Positions 37,461 to 50,308 of a stretch of 64,000 nucleotides of DNA are shown piece after piece. Origin of the DNA: Henricia sp. BOLD:AAB3569 (Eukaryota > Echinodermata > Asteroidea > Spinulosida > Echinasteridae); the NCBI GenBank assembly GCA_037783545.1, contig JBBELK010000065.1, positions 310,001 to 374,000 on the forward strand, given 5' to 3'. The translations under genes and the position numbers were made by a program. The notes beneath the pieces were generated by a model. The model saw nothing but the letters and a program-made list of their open reading frames with translations. It searched no databases and was not told where the DNA came from. The stretch's first letter is position 1, and every line of letters begins with the position of its first letter.

Positions 37461-38411
37461 TGTAAAGTTGAAAATTGTCGATGACGCAGACCTGGTCGTT
37501 CCTGATTGATGGACGTCTTATATCAAACTCGCCCTTTCAAAACTCACCAATAAGTCTAATATTGACACGCTCTTTTATCGTCTCCCGACATCATATAAAA
37601 GATCCTGCTGTTAATTACGCTGCAAGCTGATCTAATGTTTCTTCTTTATGGTTGAAGATGCGTTCGGAAAGATAATCTTTAATGGCAGGAAAAGTGAAAC
37701 GGATGAGTGGCATAAACATTTCAAACTTGGCGTCTTACACCAGCTGCGTTATTATGTTTCGCACCGCCAACGCACAAGATGAATTGGCGATAGAATCTCA
37801 GCGGAAGATAATATGAAGATTGATATCACCACATACCGCGCCCACCTACATACCAACTTGACCCGGTTCGTGCGCTGAAAGTCTCCAAAACCAATCGCGC
37901 TAGGTCTGACCCGCTGCCCGGAAATAATCTTACACCCTGCTGCCCAGGAACTTGGCCACGAGTGATTGGATTTGAGGCAAATCATCGCCTGTCTAATAAA
38001 TTCCATGATGAAGGAGCGCCGAGGAGGAGCAGAGACAATCGAGAGGGAAACAAACCGAGTGTGGATGATTAAAACTTTGGGGTCCGTGTCGATTTTTGAC
38101 GTGGCAGTGATGTACTCGACAGACATGATTTGCCATGGTTTGTTTCGTTTCTATGAGTGGACTTGTGACTCGAGTTTGCGTCGAGAGGTGGTTTGTCAGA
38201 TATTGTGTTGACGCGCTGTGAAATAATTCAACATGGATGCGACATTTCTAAACATTTAAGGGGCGTTCACACACTATTGCACGAGATCCGATTTACCGAT
38301 CTTTCAAAAATGGAAAACTCAACTTTGGTAACTTAATTGGAGCTTATCTGATACGTCATTGGCTGCGCGCGTTGAAAAGGTCAGCGCACCGCGGTCAAAC
38401 AAATAAAGTAT

Positions 38412-39445
38412 ACACTGCAAGAAATGCGGTGTTAAATTTCTAACACCAAGGTTTTTTAATTCTTTGGGTGTTACATTTGTGTCAAACGAACACCGGTGTA
38501 ATAGACTAACAGCAGAACAAGTGGTGTAGATTTTGCATGGTGTTAAACTTAATAAACTGCGCATGATCACAATGCATAACGCTTAGTATTCTAATCCCAT
38601 TGGTTGATCTCGAGAAAATTATGGGATGTCGGCCACGTGTTCACTGCAAAAACTGGTGTTACATTTCTGACACCAACCTGGTGTAAAACTTGACGTGTTC
38701 AAATCTTATTCAATTCAAATCTTAATTATTAAATACCTTGGTGTAATTTTTTTCTGCTGTTAAAAAATAATGCTAAGAGAGCATGCGCGGAAATCCAGCT
38801 ATTTGATTGGTTACAGGCGTTTCTGATAATTTTTCCGCGTTTGAGCATACAAACCTTAATCACCACGTTGTACTTATAACTAGACTATCTGCATTTTTTT
38901 CTTTCTATGATATCATCATTACTCCTTAGGGGGATGTGAAGAAAAAAATGAATAAACATGGAGAGAACAATGGTATTTTGCCAATTTCATTACTGTTCCA
39001 CCACGAACAGATTAGTGTTAAAATATGTTAACACCAAATGCTGGTGTTAATTTACACCATGGGTGTTCTCTTATATATTTACCGGGACAAATCACATTAA
39101 ACACAAAGGGTGTGTTTAACACCTGAGGTTTTGCAGTGTGTGTTTTATTTTAAAGCGGTTCCCCCATTTTACACCGAAATTGGTGTCGGCTTTTAATTCT
39201 GTAAAAACAAATCAACTGTAGGTGTTAACATTTAATTCCACATTCGGGTGTCAATTAACACCAAGAAGAATAAGTTGACACCGGATGGGGGTGTTAAAGT
39301 TTAACACTCCTCTTTGTGTAAAAAGATATTGATTCCCAAATTGGTGTTTCTTAACACCCAAATCCTTGCCCAAAATGGATACCAACAAAGAATATAATTT
39401 TACACCAGTGGTTTAGATTTTTAACACCGCATTTTTTGCAGTGTA
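38412..39445. mobile_element. GGTGTTAA element, outer copy
   Basis: Ends ACACTGCAAGAAATGCGGTG and its inverse (CACCGCATTTTTTGCAGTGT) with flanking AGTATA/TATACT. The interior has more than a dozen GGTGTTAA / TTAACACC and ACACCAA motifs in both directions. A second, complete copy of the family sits inside it. Confidence 0.8.
38642..39138. mobile_element. GGTGTTAA element, nested inner copy
   Basis: Ends CACTGCAAAAACTGGTGTTA and ACACCTGAGGTTTTGCAGTG are inverted and match the outer element's ends. It is about 500 bp and lies within 38412-39445. Confidence 0.75.
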
Positions 39446-42286
39446 TACTGAATCCTACAAGGGCAAATATTATGTGTTATATTCCTGCAAATTTGACTTT
39501 CTCTGTTAATTTTAAACCAAAACAGCACTTAACAAAACCTGTACAATAACGACACTCGATGTTACTTTCAAGGAAATGACGGGATGAATTAAGCTATAGA
39601 CATGCAGCCCCGATGCTGTAGCCCAATTCATTGTGTTGGGCCATGAGCAGAACATCTTAACACCAAAGATTGTCAAAATGTCTGCTGTTGTTTGAATTTA
39701 ATTTTAAAAATAATTTGTCTTACTTCAGTAATTTCCGACTGCGTGTCAGACATGCGGCATAATTACTGATGTGTGTCTTATAATATCTTTGTCGGGACTT
39801 TGTCTGAAGCTCTGGGTGAATTATTAGATATACTGCGCCATTGATAGCTGATGAATAGTCCAGGTTTGATCAGCCACAAAGATTGCGTCAGATGTGCACC
39901 TGTTTTACATCACACACGGCTGCTATTTAGGCTAGACACCGGTGGAATTTCACCTAAGAAATTATGAAATTTTCATGAGAGTTGAATAATTTAATGGACG
40001 TCGAGTGTAGCCAGTAATAAAACATTTTCGCATAATAATGAAAAACAAAACCCTGGTAGAATGTGACTGTTCTAGACAAAGCAGATGTCCCGTACATTTT
40101 CTCGAGCCGCAATTAATATCACATTAATGGGAAGTTTTTGATGGCACAATTACTCTAATTTCGACAATTGTCGACTCCATCAATGGGGTTTGTGTATAGT
40201 TTATAGAGAATGTGTTTATTGCTATATAATCAAGCTGTCGTTAAGTCTTTCTGATTGATGGAGGAGGAACAACTTGAGTTTAGAAATATCGACTCACAGT
40301 ATATACTTACCTTAGATAAACAGTTTTGCTTGATAAGAATATACGTCTTGAAATGTTATCATCTTTATTGCATCTTTGTACATCGTTTAGCCCCACACCT
40401 TTGTGCACGTCAGAGCATTTTTGTTAACGATGAATTTAATTGTTTATTCGTGTTTACTTATATACCTACATATCCTTTGAAAGCATGTGGAAATTACTTC
40501 GTTGGATATGAAATCATACCAGATTGTTCGCTTGATACCATTGTCGATTTTACAAAACTGCCATGAGCTTTACTTATAAGATTGCATGGCCGTGTGCATA
40601 TAAAGGGTGTGTCCGTGTACGAAATGTAGAAGACAGTGGCAGAGGCTTTCCTTAGGGCGGGGGAAGTGTACCATTCTTGATCCGGGCATGCAACATTATC
40701 CGAGTGCAAATACCTTCTACTATATTGGTATTGATCACTCTGTCTGGGATCCAAGGAATATGGAAATGAGGCTATGATAAATTCCATTATATAAAATAGG
40801 CCTGTCTTGAAATACAGCGAACAAAAGAATTGGTACATAAAGCCCACGGTCTCTGAACGTCGCCTTGACCGTGGAAACTGTAGCAATAAGAGAGAATATC
40901 CGCATTGTTTAGACAATGCATCTTAAAACTAGACATAGATCTTGAAAGTATACATCAGTGCAAAGGATACACTGCAATCTAAATTAGCAGACGAGATGAT
41001 TCATGGCCATGTGAAGTAGCCAGATCGACTATGACAACAGACCTACTAAAGACACAATCACCACAGAGGGGAAATGAAAGTAATTATTTCAGTAGACCTA
41101 TTGATAATTAATTATGTAGGTCTTTACACGAAGCTGTTTCTATACGGGCGCCCAAAGGGAGCTCGTGTTGTTGAATATGAGTTCATCAAAGTACAGTCCC
41201 CGTATATTTGAAGTTGAAAACAAATCGATACCGTCCGGGACCGCAGTCTATAAGATTATGATGCGGTAGTAACTAGGTTTGTTTGTAATTCTAGACATGA
41301 GGAATGGCGCGGGCGTAGCTATCATGTGTTCTACTGAGCCATATCTCAGAATTATCAGGACCCAAGACAGCTAATTAGGATACTAGGACAGATAAACCAG
41401 TCCATGTTGCGGTTTCTTTTGTCTTCACGGGGGACCTATACTTATAAGATTCAACCGATATTCCTTGACTAATTACTCGTGACGATGGGTTCAGATAAAT
41501 GCATTCTGTGTACTCTAAGCCGTAGCATCAGTATCTGCTCACTAAAATGTTCCTCAAGGGAACAGATTTCCCAAACGATGGACAGGAAAAAGGCCTTGTG
41601 GTGAAACTTGTAAGGTGTCTGTTTCTACGAATTGGAGGATTTAAATTGATGAATTTGGTAAGATAGGTTGCCTATTTTAAACAAGACCATATTATCCAAA
41701 CAGTTTGATGAAGTGTCTTAACAAATTTGTCAAGAATAGGTCCTAACGTCCTACTTCGACACCCAATGATGATTATGTAATTATCGCCAGGTCTTGCTTT
41801 ACCCTGTCCGTATCCGTCTTTTTGAGTTCTTGGTGAAAGCAGGGAAAGAGAAACGAAAAAGGTACGTGTTAACGTAAGTGCTAACGCGACCTGGGAGTAT
41901 ATTCCCTAAAGGTATGACGACTTACACGATTAATTGAGACAAAGGGAAGGTCTCACACCACCAAACGCACACAGTCGGCGCCATTTTGATATGCAAATTG
42001 AAGGGACCTCATTGGTGAAGTGGTGTGTGCGCGCGTTATGCGCGTTCCTGGCACGCGAGACGAGCCGTGCATAACTGGCTTGCGTTCGATTGACTTGCAA
42101 ATGGTAGTGATTCTGGAATGTGTGTTGTTTTATCGGTTCTGCCGCCGCGAACCGATAAGTGTTTCCATGCATGATGCATAGGATCGCTGCATTTGATGTG
42201 GCTATGCAATGCATTCATCAGTTGTACAGAGAAAATTTTTTTAATAAATTTCCCCGGTTAACCACTTTTTCCCTAATCTACTCCCT
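39446..42286. other. Gene-free stretch
   Basis: Includes 103- and 140-codon frames at 40255-40566 (+) and 40494-40916 (-) that overlap each other. Neither has a recognisable domain. Confidence 0.6.
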
Positions 42287-42506
42287 GGGGCCAATTTCAT
42301 AGAGCTGCTTAAGCACGAAAAACCTTGCTTGATAAAATAAGGTTACCAGCCAAAAAATGATGTGATTGTCTTGGTAACGAAACAGTCCTCTTACACTGGT
42401 CATACACTACTCCTATCACATGAGGATTTCACTGGTAACGTTCTCTACTGACCAAGAGTTATTTGTACAAATCTTTGTGCTTAGACACCTCTATGAAATT
42501 GGCCCC
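42287..42506 (+). mobile_element. GGGGCCAATTTCATAG MITE, solo copy
   Basis: A 220-bp element with roughly 30-bp terminal inverted repeats: GGGGCCAATTTCATAGAGCT at the left and the inverse of GGGGCCAATTTCATAGAGGT at the right. Non-coding; I recall this end sequence as common in echinoderm genomes (not checked). Confidence 0.85.
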
Positions 42507-43577
42507 TGATCAAGTCACCAAACTTGTTAAAAGTTAACCCATAATATGTCCCCACGAAACTTACATCAATGCAACGGAAGCTTCTCCATGCACGTTGTAA
42601 TGCCTACGTTGGTAAATATGGCAGCCATTTCATGGTGTATGGTAACCAGACGATATTTCAGCTGAGCAAGTATAATTTGTATTTGCTTTATCACAAGAAA
42701 TGTCTAAATATACTAATTAACAGCCACTGAAACAATACAATAATACCATTTCGTGGAACAGCGGGGCGATTGGCTGCATAGAGCATATTATGTGACGACT
42801 ATTTCTATTGGTTCTTGGGGCAACTGGCGACAGCGGTATCAGACCGCTGTCTGCACTATACGACTGTTTTATGATCACTTTCTTTTCATTTTATGATCAG
42901 GTTTCTTTTGTGTGGGAAATCCAAAGTTACTCTTTTTAAACAAATGAAAGGAGATCTGTTGACGTTCTAATGCAACATATTTGATGAATGTTAATCATTT
43001 AAGATATTGATGTGTATATGTCTTGTTTTTATATTTTTACGTTTTACTGAATAGCCTAGTGCTCCTCGAAGTGCCCCAAACTGCCCTGTATTTCTTCCAT
43101 GTTCAACTCAGTGAAATTCAAGTTTCTGCAAACACACCTATAATTGATAAGCATGTACTCATAGCTTGACTCATCCTCTCTAAAATCTTGTGTTCAGTAA
43201 GGGTGGCTACTATTGGATAACGTTTGTTATTGACCATGACAAGGAACATTACCAAAAGCTCTGAGGAGTAATAAGACATAATACTTGTTTCTAGTGAGTT
43301 CTACAGACCTTTATCACGGTGCGGCCATCTTCCATTTTCCCCTATTAAAATGAACGTAACCAAAGCGAGGCTTGCCGAAAACATTGTTTGGTCCCGTTTT
43401 GAAATTGCTCATTGTGTGCATCACAATGGCACAGGCGTTGCACGATCAAGAGAGCGCGCTGCATGGACGGTGATTCTCAACGGGAGATTACACGCGCCCT
43501 ACGCGCGGATGCACTGATCGTACCAGATACGTACTATGGGGAACAAGACAAAGATGGACGCACCGTGATAAAGGTCT

Positions 43578-43732
43578 ATTGGGTTAACTTAGGCTGGATC
43601 CGAATTAGTGGCTTTGGCTATGGCTGTTGCTATGTCGTTGCTATAGGCGGACAATGACAGTCCTTAGAAACAGCATAGCAACAGCCACAGCTACAGCCAA
43701 AGCCACTAATTCGGATCCAGCCTTATCCAATG
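43578..43732. mobile_element. Foldback MITE with near-perfect 45-50-bp arms
   Basis: AGGCTGGATCCGAATTAGTG and GGCTTTGGCTATGGCTGTTG at 43591-43630 are inverted at 43674-43722, with one 6-base difference (CAGCTA extra on the right). The loop is about 40 bases. Confidence 0.8.
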
Positions 43733-45701
43733 TGAAGTAATAAGATGACGTAGCTATCTATTGTGTCGCGTGAACTCTGCGCACACAGCCTCGCTTTCCA
43801 CGCTACGTTGTGCAGATATCCTATGGCGCCTTTGCAGCAACGGCCATGTTTGTAGATAGATTCTATGAATTAACTGATGCAACAATAGAAGTACATGGTG
43901 CCAAAGCCAAACTTGTGCCCCAAGATGTCTGCCATGCACGCAAAGAACCTATTTGATCAGGCAGTAACAGGTAGGGATAAGCGCAAATTAGGAACTGGTG
44001 TTCGTAGTATAGGTAAAGTATGGACTTGTGATGTGTTTAGGCATAGATATGGAGACATTACATTGGAGATTTGAATATGCGTATAACATGCAACAAATAC
44101 ATCACATGCACCATATAGCAGAAACGTTCCATGCCGACCGTGTGACGTCAGCCATATATCTTCTGTCCAATATACCGGGCATAAATGGACCAATTACAGC
44201 CTAAAGCGTTGCCTAGCAACGTTACAGGTTGTATTTTCCCCCTGGCGTACATTATGAACGTGATAAAGGAAGCTTAATGAGGCGTGTACGCATTGCTAAC
44301 ATTGCGAGACCATGCAGTCATTAAGATTCTAAACATAGACAAAAAACTTGTACGATAATTAAGAAAAAGGTTAATAGAAGTGACTAAAGCCTGGTGGCAT
44401 TGGACATTACAAATATCAAATGGATCTGTACCAAAACCCTTACAAATTCTACAGCGCATATGCTACATCGGTGCTCTAAAAAGCCAAAAATCGATACCAA
44501 TATAAGAACCAGTCGCCGCACACCACTTTACTCCTTCCTGCGTATAATATTCGTGCTCGGAGCCGAGTGGTCTTTGTGTATGAAGACAACTTGAAGAGTG
44601 ACAGTGTGTGCGTTATGCATACTTCATTGATATTGAATAATCGTGTCTAGGCAACCTAAACATCTCGCGATCGGCCGTGTATGTGGCAATTCTAGATTGG
44701 TTGGCGGGAGGGTCATTACGAAACGGACGGTATTCTACAAACACCAAAATGTGGTCACTTATATATCTCAGTGCCGTGTCTATGTTTTTAAATGAGAAAT
44801 CTTCCTGAGGTGTAGACTACGTATATACCCCATACTGGGATTAAATGTGTACATGCGTCTTGGAGCCGAACAGGCATTATGTATTAGTTGAAGAAGGCGT
44901 GCTTGACTTAGCTCCCGGGGGCACCCAGGTCGTATTTATCACGGTTCAAGCTCAAGCTTTCTACTCGCTTCTTGAGGGCTTTTGATTTCGTTACTCCCTC
45001 GGCCCTTGGCCTGTATTCCATACAGTTGCCTTTTGTAGAATTTCCTTGAAGACGTCATGATAATAAGGCGCCTGTTTTCATCGTCATTTCCCAAACCCCT
45101 ACGGACATAACTGTCATATTTCACTCCAGTTTTCAAAGGATAAATGTTAACGAGTACGGCATAAATAAATGCATATGCATGGAAATCTTTGCGGCGAGTG
45201 AAAATGCATTGCTTTCAATTTTGTTGTCACACTCACTCCTTTGCAAATAACCGAATATGCAAAAGATAAATTACAGGTTATTATTGGCAAGCAGTTTGTT
45301 AAAGCTTTGACTTCAATTTTTTTTTCCAAGTATAGGATTGCACCAAATAATTACATTTGTCACGATGACAGAGCATGAAGAAACATTCTGAGGTTTCGGT
45401 TGAGTGACAGGTTCTTTATTAACTGTCAAATTTATCGCCACAATTTCCCTCTCACAGAGTGGCATATCAACACAATATAAGGGCACTTAAAGCTCGGTTC
45501 ATCTAGACAGCAAACAATGAGGTAGGGATTTCCTTACTTGCCTAAGAAAATTTGCTCAAACTACTTGAAATTTTGCAGAGTTGTGATAACGTTTTGACAG
45601 AAGGGATTGAGATGAATCCATGTTGCAGTTGGTGAAGTAGGTGTTGCTACGAGCACTCATGAATTTAATTTAGTCAATTTAAGGAATTGTTACTTAGGAC
45701 C
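43733..45701. other. Gene-free stretch
   Basis: Nothing recognised. Confidence 0.6.
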
Positions 45702-46110
45702 CCAGCCGGTTTTAAACGGATTGTTCAAGACTGGCCAAACCTACTTTTAATCCCAATTTTCATAAATACCTTTTTGTGTAAATCCGTTTTCGATAAAACT
45801 AACCAACATTAGCTGTCATTTTAACATGTTTTGCATTCACTTTCCTACACTGCGTCCGTACAACTGCTAGCTGTGCGTCGAGTGTTTTTTGTTAGATCGC
45901 GCGCGTTACGCGTAATGCAGTCGTATTGTACGCGCACGCACACGACCGGGTAGGCTATACTTGTAACAGTGCACATTTTGCTTTCGGGAGCGTCCAGTTT
46001 CTGTGTGCGTGTGCGTGTTCCATACGCGCTGACTAGGGCGCGGCCACAAACGCGGACTAGCCGGCCGGTTTTTATCACTGGTCCTTATCGTCCGTTTAAA
46101 ACTGGCCACG
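45702..46110. mobile_element. Possible CpG-rich inverted-repeat element
   Basis: CAGCCGGTTTTAAACGGA at the left and the inverse of GGCCAGTTTTAAACGGAC at the right, 405 bp apart. The middle is rich in CG (cgcgcgcgttacgcg at 45898). Boundaries are uncertain. Confidence 0.4.
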
Positions 46111-46562
46111 TGACGTGCTCTCAGCCAATAGGGATGCGTAAACTGTCTAAGGTATTATGAATTTTCTTTAAACGCGTTATTTAATGTAGACTGTTTACAA
46201 TTGATTTCGCATTTTGCTATCGTATCTGAACTCCACTTTAAACTAATTGTCGTTCCAGAACGCATATACATTTCGAAATGCTTTGAAATACATGTGCATA
46301 TATACGTATAGACTTAATTTCTTTATGAGCATTTTCATCCGTTAAAACGCTTGTTCAACGCAAATAAAAAACATATCATTTTAGGGCTAAAAGAAACTGC
46401 CCAAAACGTGCTTGTTTTTATCACTGTATGCTATGACCATTTTTTTCTAATATGTTAGTCATTAGGTCAATGTTTGAAATTCCTCCTAAAATTTATAATT
46501 ACCATTCTTTTAACAATCACATTTAATGTATGTTTCTTTTATGCTTAGACTGTACATTTGCA

Positions 46563-46634
46563 GGCTAAACTTAGGATGAGAGACAAATCTTAAGTTTGGT
46601 TGTTTTACTTTAATGGTGATTAGGCACCATACCA
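46563..46634 (+). mobile_element. SINE tail fragment
   Basis: Shares CTAAACTTAGGATGAGAGA, then TTTAATGGTGATTAGG, with the reverse strand of 17327-17385. No tRNA head is attached, so it is a 5'-truncated copy. Confidence 0.55.
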
Positions 46635-46701
46635 GATGTTGCGTTCGTTACATTTGCAGGCTATCATCTAACGTTGGTGGCGCTCTCTATCAATTTGTCA
46701 G

Positions 46702-46942
46702 TCCAACTCAAAGAGTTATATATAGAAAACTAGAGTGTGCATTGGCTATTCAAGTCACGTTTGTGGACTGTGCCGATGTGGGCGGCGCCATGCTTGCTTA
46801 ACGCTATGAGTGCAAAGTAGGCAAAACCCTTTTGCCCACCGAGCACCCCATAGCGTTAAGCCAAAATGGCGGCGTCCATATCGGCACATCGTGTATTGGG
46901 AGTGCGCACTCTAGTTTTCTATACATAACTCTTTGGTCCAAC
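46702..46942. mobile_element. Foldback MITE with about 110-bp arms
   Basis: TATAGAAAACTAGAGTGTGC on the left is inverted on the right (GCACTCTAGTTTTCTATA). The pairing continues through GTGCCGATGTGG/CATATCGGCAC to TTAACGCTATG/CATAGCGTTAA near the tip. Confidence 0.8.
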
Positions 46943-48592
46943 TTTATCATCTGGCATATAGATCTCCATCCTGAGATATCAGGGAATTTCCACTCTGCAA
47001 AGCGACGTAACAATACCATGAGGAAACACACGCAAATCTGTGGAGTGAGCCGGCTGTTGTTTTGAGCCAACTCACGCCCGAGTCATTTTGATGTAATTTA
47101 ATCAATTCGGTCATGTTATGCCGAAAAGAAACGATTTATATAATTTCCAGAAATTGTATTGGGTTCCGTTTCTTATGACTGTCCCGTTCCTACCAAACAT
47201 TCAAACGACGATCTTAATTTACTCCGCAGTTTTTCAAATTAATAACAGGGATGCATGCTGACGAATGTAATGGAACGGATTCCCCAGTATGCTTTAAATA
47301 GCAGCCAATCGCCGACGCGGACAACAGCCAGCATTACCGAGTACATGTATCACATGCATGCGGTGTTTACAATCTACGCGCGTTACATTTGAATGCCTGC
47401 AATCATGCTGCAATGCACTGCCAAGCGTCCTGATTGGTCCAGCAGAGGCGACAAGATTTCTGTCGCTAGTCCCACCGCGAAATGGGGCCTTTTTCAACAG
47501 GGCCACTGTACGCAGGAGTTAGGGAGTGCGTTAAAGGGGCACTGTTGCAAGAGGGTGATAGATCTCTGTCTACATTGCTGCATTATGGTGTTCGGCACGC
47601 AACCAGACGGATTTGAGTTGAATGTTTGCTGTACGTGCTTTAGGCCAAATATTCCATTATATCTGCGACAACCTGCTAGGGATCTTATATGACTAGAGGT
47701 ATTAAACATTGTCCGGGTGTGTAATGGGTTTGCGTTGCTGTTTGGTTGTGTAAATGTTTACCACTATCATGCACCGAGTTATACCTGTTTGTATGATGTC
47801 GATTACAAACTGAACGAATCCCGAGGCAAACTGAGGTAGGTGATATTAATCTACAGATGGAGTTTGATCGTCTTTGATCTGTTAAAATCATAATAGTACC
47901 AAATCCTTCAATTTGTGCGCAATTGTCCATATGACCAATGTGTTAGCGTTAACGTATTTCACCTAATGGTAAAATGTGGTTGGTAGGGATGATTATTTTA
48001 ACAGCAGCTATTTTTTGAAGGAAACCTCTTAAGGTATATAGTCCACTGCATCGGTTGTCATATCCTAAGGTCCTCTGCACTGTACACCTACGCGAATATT
48101 GGCAAGCGAAGACACTCAACCTTAATTAGATAATGCAACTTTCATTTACAATCATCAAATTTGCTGAAATTCAATCCGAGGTATCAGATGTTACCGCGAG
48201 CTATATTCAGGCACTGTGTCGTGGTTCTGTCCGTTGTTGATTGTTGAATGAAATGAGAGCCGAACTGTGACGTCATTTCTCATGGCGATGGGTTTGAACA
48301 TTTACCAAGTAAAGGAAAGAATTCCATCACATTGGTTTATTTAAATTGCTATTACGTGCGTGTGTATGATACACAACATGAGTTAGCCTTTTGCAACGTA
48401 TACAATCTTGTTAAAGGTATTACACGATTCGCAATATCTAAAACGTTATCACAAAATAACAATGTTAAAGACATGTACCATATAGCTCAATTATTATAGC
48501 GACAGTGTGCACGACCTGTCTTTATAATCCTTGCATGGATTTTAAATTGAACAATTTAAGATTGGCTCACATGTGCAAATTAATAAGCTAAA
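46943..48592. other. Gene-free stretch
   Basis: Nothing recognised; one TTAAAGGGGCAC word at 47531 resembles the TTAAAGG element ends but no partner end was found. Confidence 0.55.
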
Positions 48593-49084
48593 TTAAAGGC
48601 AGTATACAGGAATGGTATCTCGAAAATCAGAAATGTTCACAGACTTACGCCTAACTTACACAATATAAACATGATGACCGTAGAAAACTTCCCCTGAAAC
48701 GGTTTTGTCTAAAGTGCTATAGTCGTTGAGAAATGAGTAAAACAATTAGTTTTCGTCTCATGAGACGAAAATTCAATTCGCCCCAAAACCATTTCGCCCA
48801 AGTGCCATTTCGCCCCAAATCACTTCGTTCAAACAGTACATCGCCCAAATGCTACTCCGCCCAAAAACCACTTCGTGCACAGGCCGTGGTTCAGGGCGAA
48901 ATGGTTCAGGGCGAAGTGGTTTTGGGGCGAAATGACTGCAAACCCTTTTTTGACTGTTTTCTCAAAAGTTAGACGAAGTACGGAGCTGGTTTTTGCTCAG
49001 GTTGGTTTTAATCATGCATATCTTCAATCACACAGGGGTTAAAACTATTTGTAACAGTTTACCAATCATGTATACTATCTTTAA
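48593..49084 (-). mobile_element. TTAA-flanked element D with inverted CACTTCGCCC array, copy 2
   Basis: Ends TTAAAGGCAGTATACAGGAA and ATCATGTATACTATCTTTAA are inverted. Inside is an array of TTCGCCC-type units on one side (about six, 48775-48880) and their inverse on the other (about three, 48895-48935), around the pivot GTGCACAGGCCGTGG. A palindrome CGTCTCATGAGACG (48754-48767) flanks the array. The 79-codon frame across it is an artefact of the repeat. Confidence 0.8.
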
Positions 49085-50308
49085 TAAGTGACATCATCCG
49101 TCGTTATGCTACATGCACTAAATGCTGCAACACATGCGACGTATATACGCTTGATTTGGGAAATAAGACACGGTTACTTTACCACAGACGAAATACTTTG
49201 ACATTCACAGGATTTTAGCACTATCTATACGTTATCTATACTTTTGCAACGATCACCGATCGTGTCACAACTTGTCGCGACGTCAAATCGCCGTGCGAGC
49301 TTGGTGAGAAAAACATGTATTCTTATGGTCGGATTTACGACAGAAAATCGTTTAAATCAATGTTGAAAAGTCTCTAACCATGTAAAACCCGAGGTCGGTA
49401 CAGCTGCATTGGAGGACATTAGAAACTCCGAGGCAATCGCGTTGCAATTAAGATGTCAAGGAATGAAACACACAGGCGGGGAAATCCTTGCATCCAGCGC
49501 ATCATCAATGTTTGGACACCATAACCGAGGAAAACCCATTTGGGGGAATCCAAACATGAACGAAAATGCACGTTTTGCTAATGAACGAAACGTCGGTCAG
49601 TGAGCTAGCAAATATTCCTATTTGGCCCTGCAGTGGAGGGATAATTTCTAACATGGCTGACTTTTGGGTGGAGCGAAAGAGTGATTACTTTAGGGATTGT
49701 CTTCTTTTGAGCTATTTCAGCAATGAAAAAAGTATCAGATAAATTCGCTGATTTTAAATATTTGTTTTGGTAAATATAAATATCATTGTTTTATTTAGCA
49801 AGTGCACACCCTAAACGCGTTTAAATTTGTTTGTTCTGTTTCGTTTTGTTGCAGGAGGTGTACACAATTGTATGCATCCTAAAGAATCTCCCTGGGTTGC
49901 CGAATGTTCCACAAAATGTGAACTAGAGATGGGATGAGCAGCACCCACAATCTATGCGTGGTACATGTTGTTCGTAGATACGGTTAAAATGATGCACATA
50001 TTTGTACATTCGTACTTTAGGTAACCTTTGACATAATGCTGAGAAATCCCCCCGGCTCTTGTGTTACATGAACACAGTGTTCTGCAGTGAAAAGGTTACG
50101 TCCTGTTTCATTTATAGATGACTATAGTAGGATCAATACTCGGCGGTTGCCTGCGCACGGGTTAACAGGAACGATCGGAGCCGTTTTAATTGTCTCCACA
50201 AGTCCAAAAGCACTAGCTTCGATTACTGTATACACAGTGGCTTTACGGAGTTGAATGCGGGCAAATAGAAAATAGACTTGAAATCCAACGGGCGCAGTCA
50301 CTGCCCAG

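Larger units (their letters stand above)
33256..38411. other. Gene-free stretch
   Basis: Holds the poly-C at 34.2 kb, the dispersed repeat at 35.1 kb, the 24-bp palindrome at 36.0 kb and the duplication at 37.1 kb. The 124-codon minus frame at 37752-38126 and the 109-110-codon frames near 35.5 kb show no domain. Confidence 0.6.

Noticed and set aside
37752..38126. 124-codon minus-strand frame
   Set aside because: No domain; composition is not protein-like.
40494..40916. 140-codon minus-strand frame overlapping a 103-codon plus-strand frame
   Set aside because: No domain, conflicting overlapping frame, no splice or start support.
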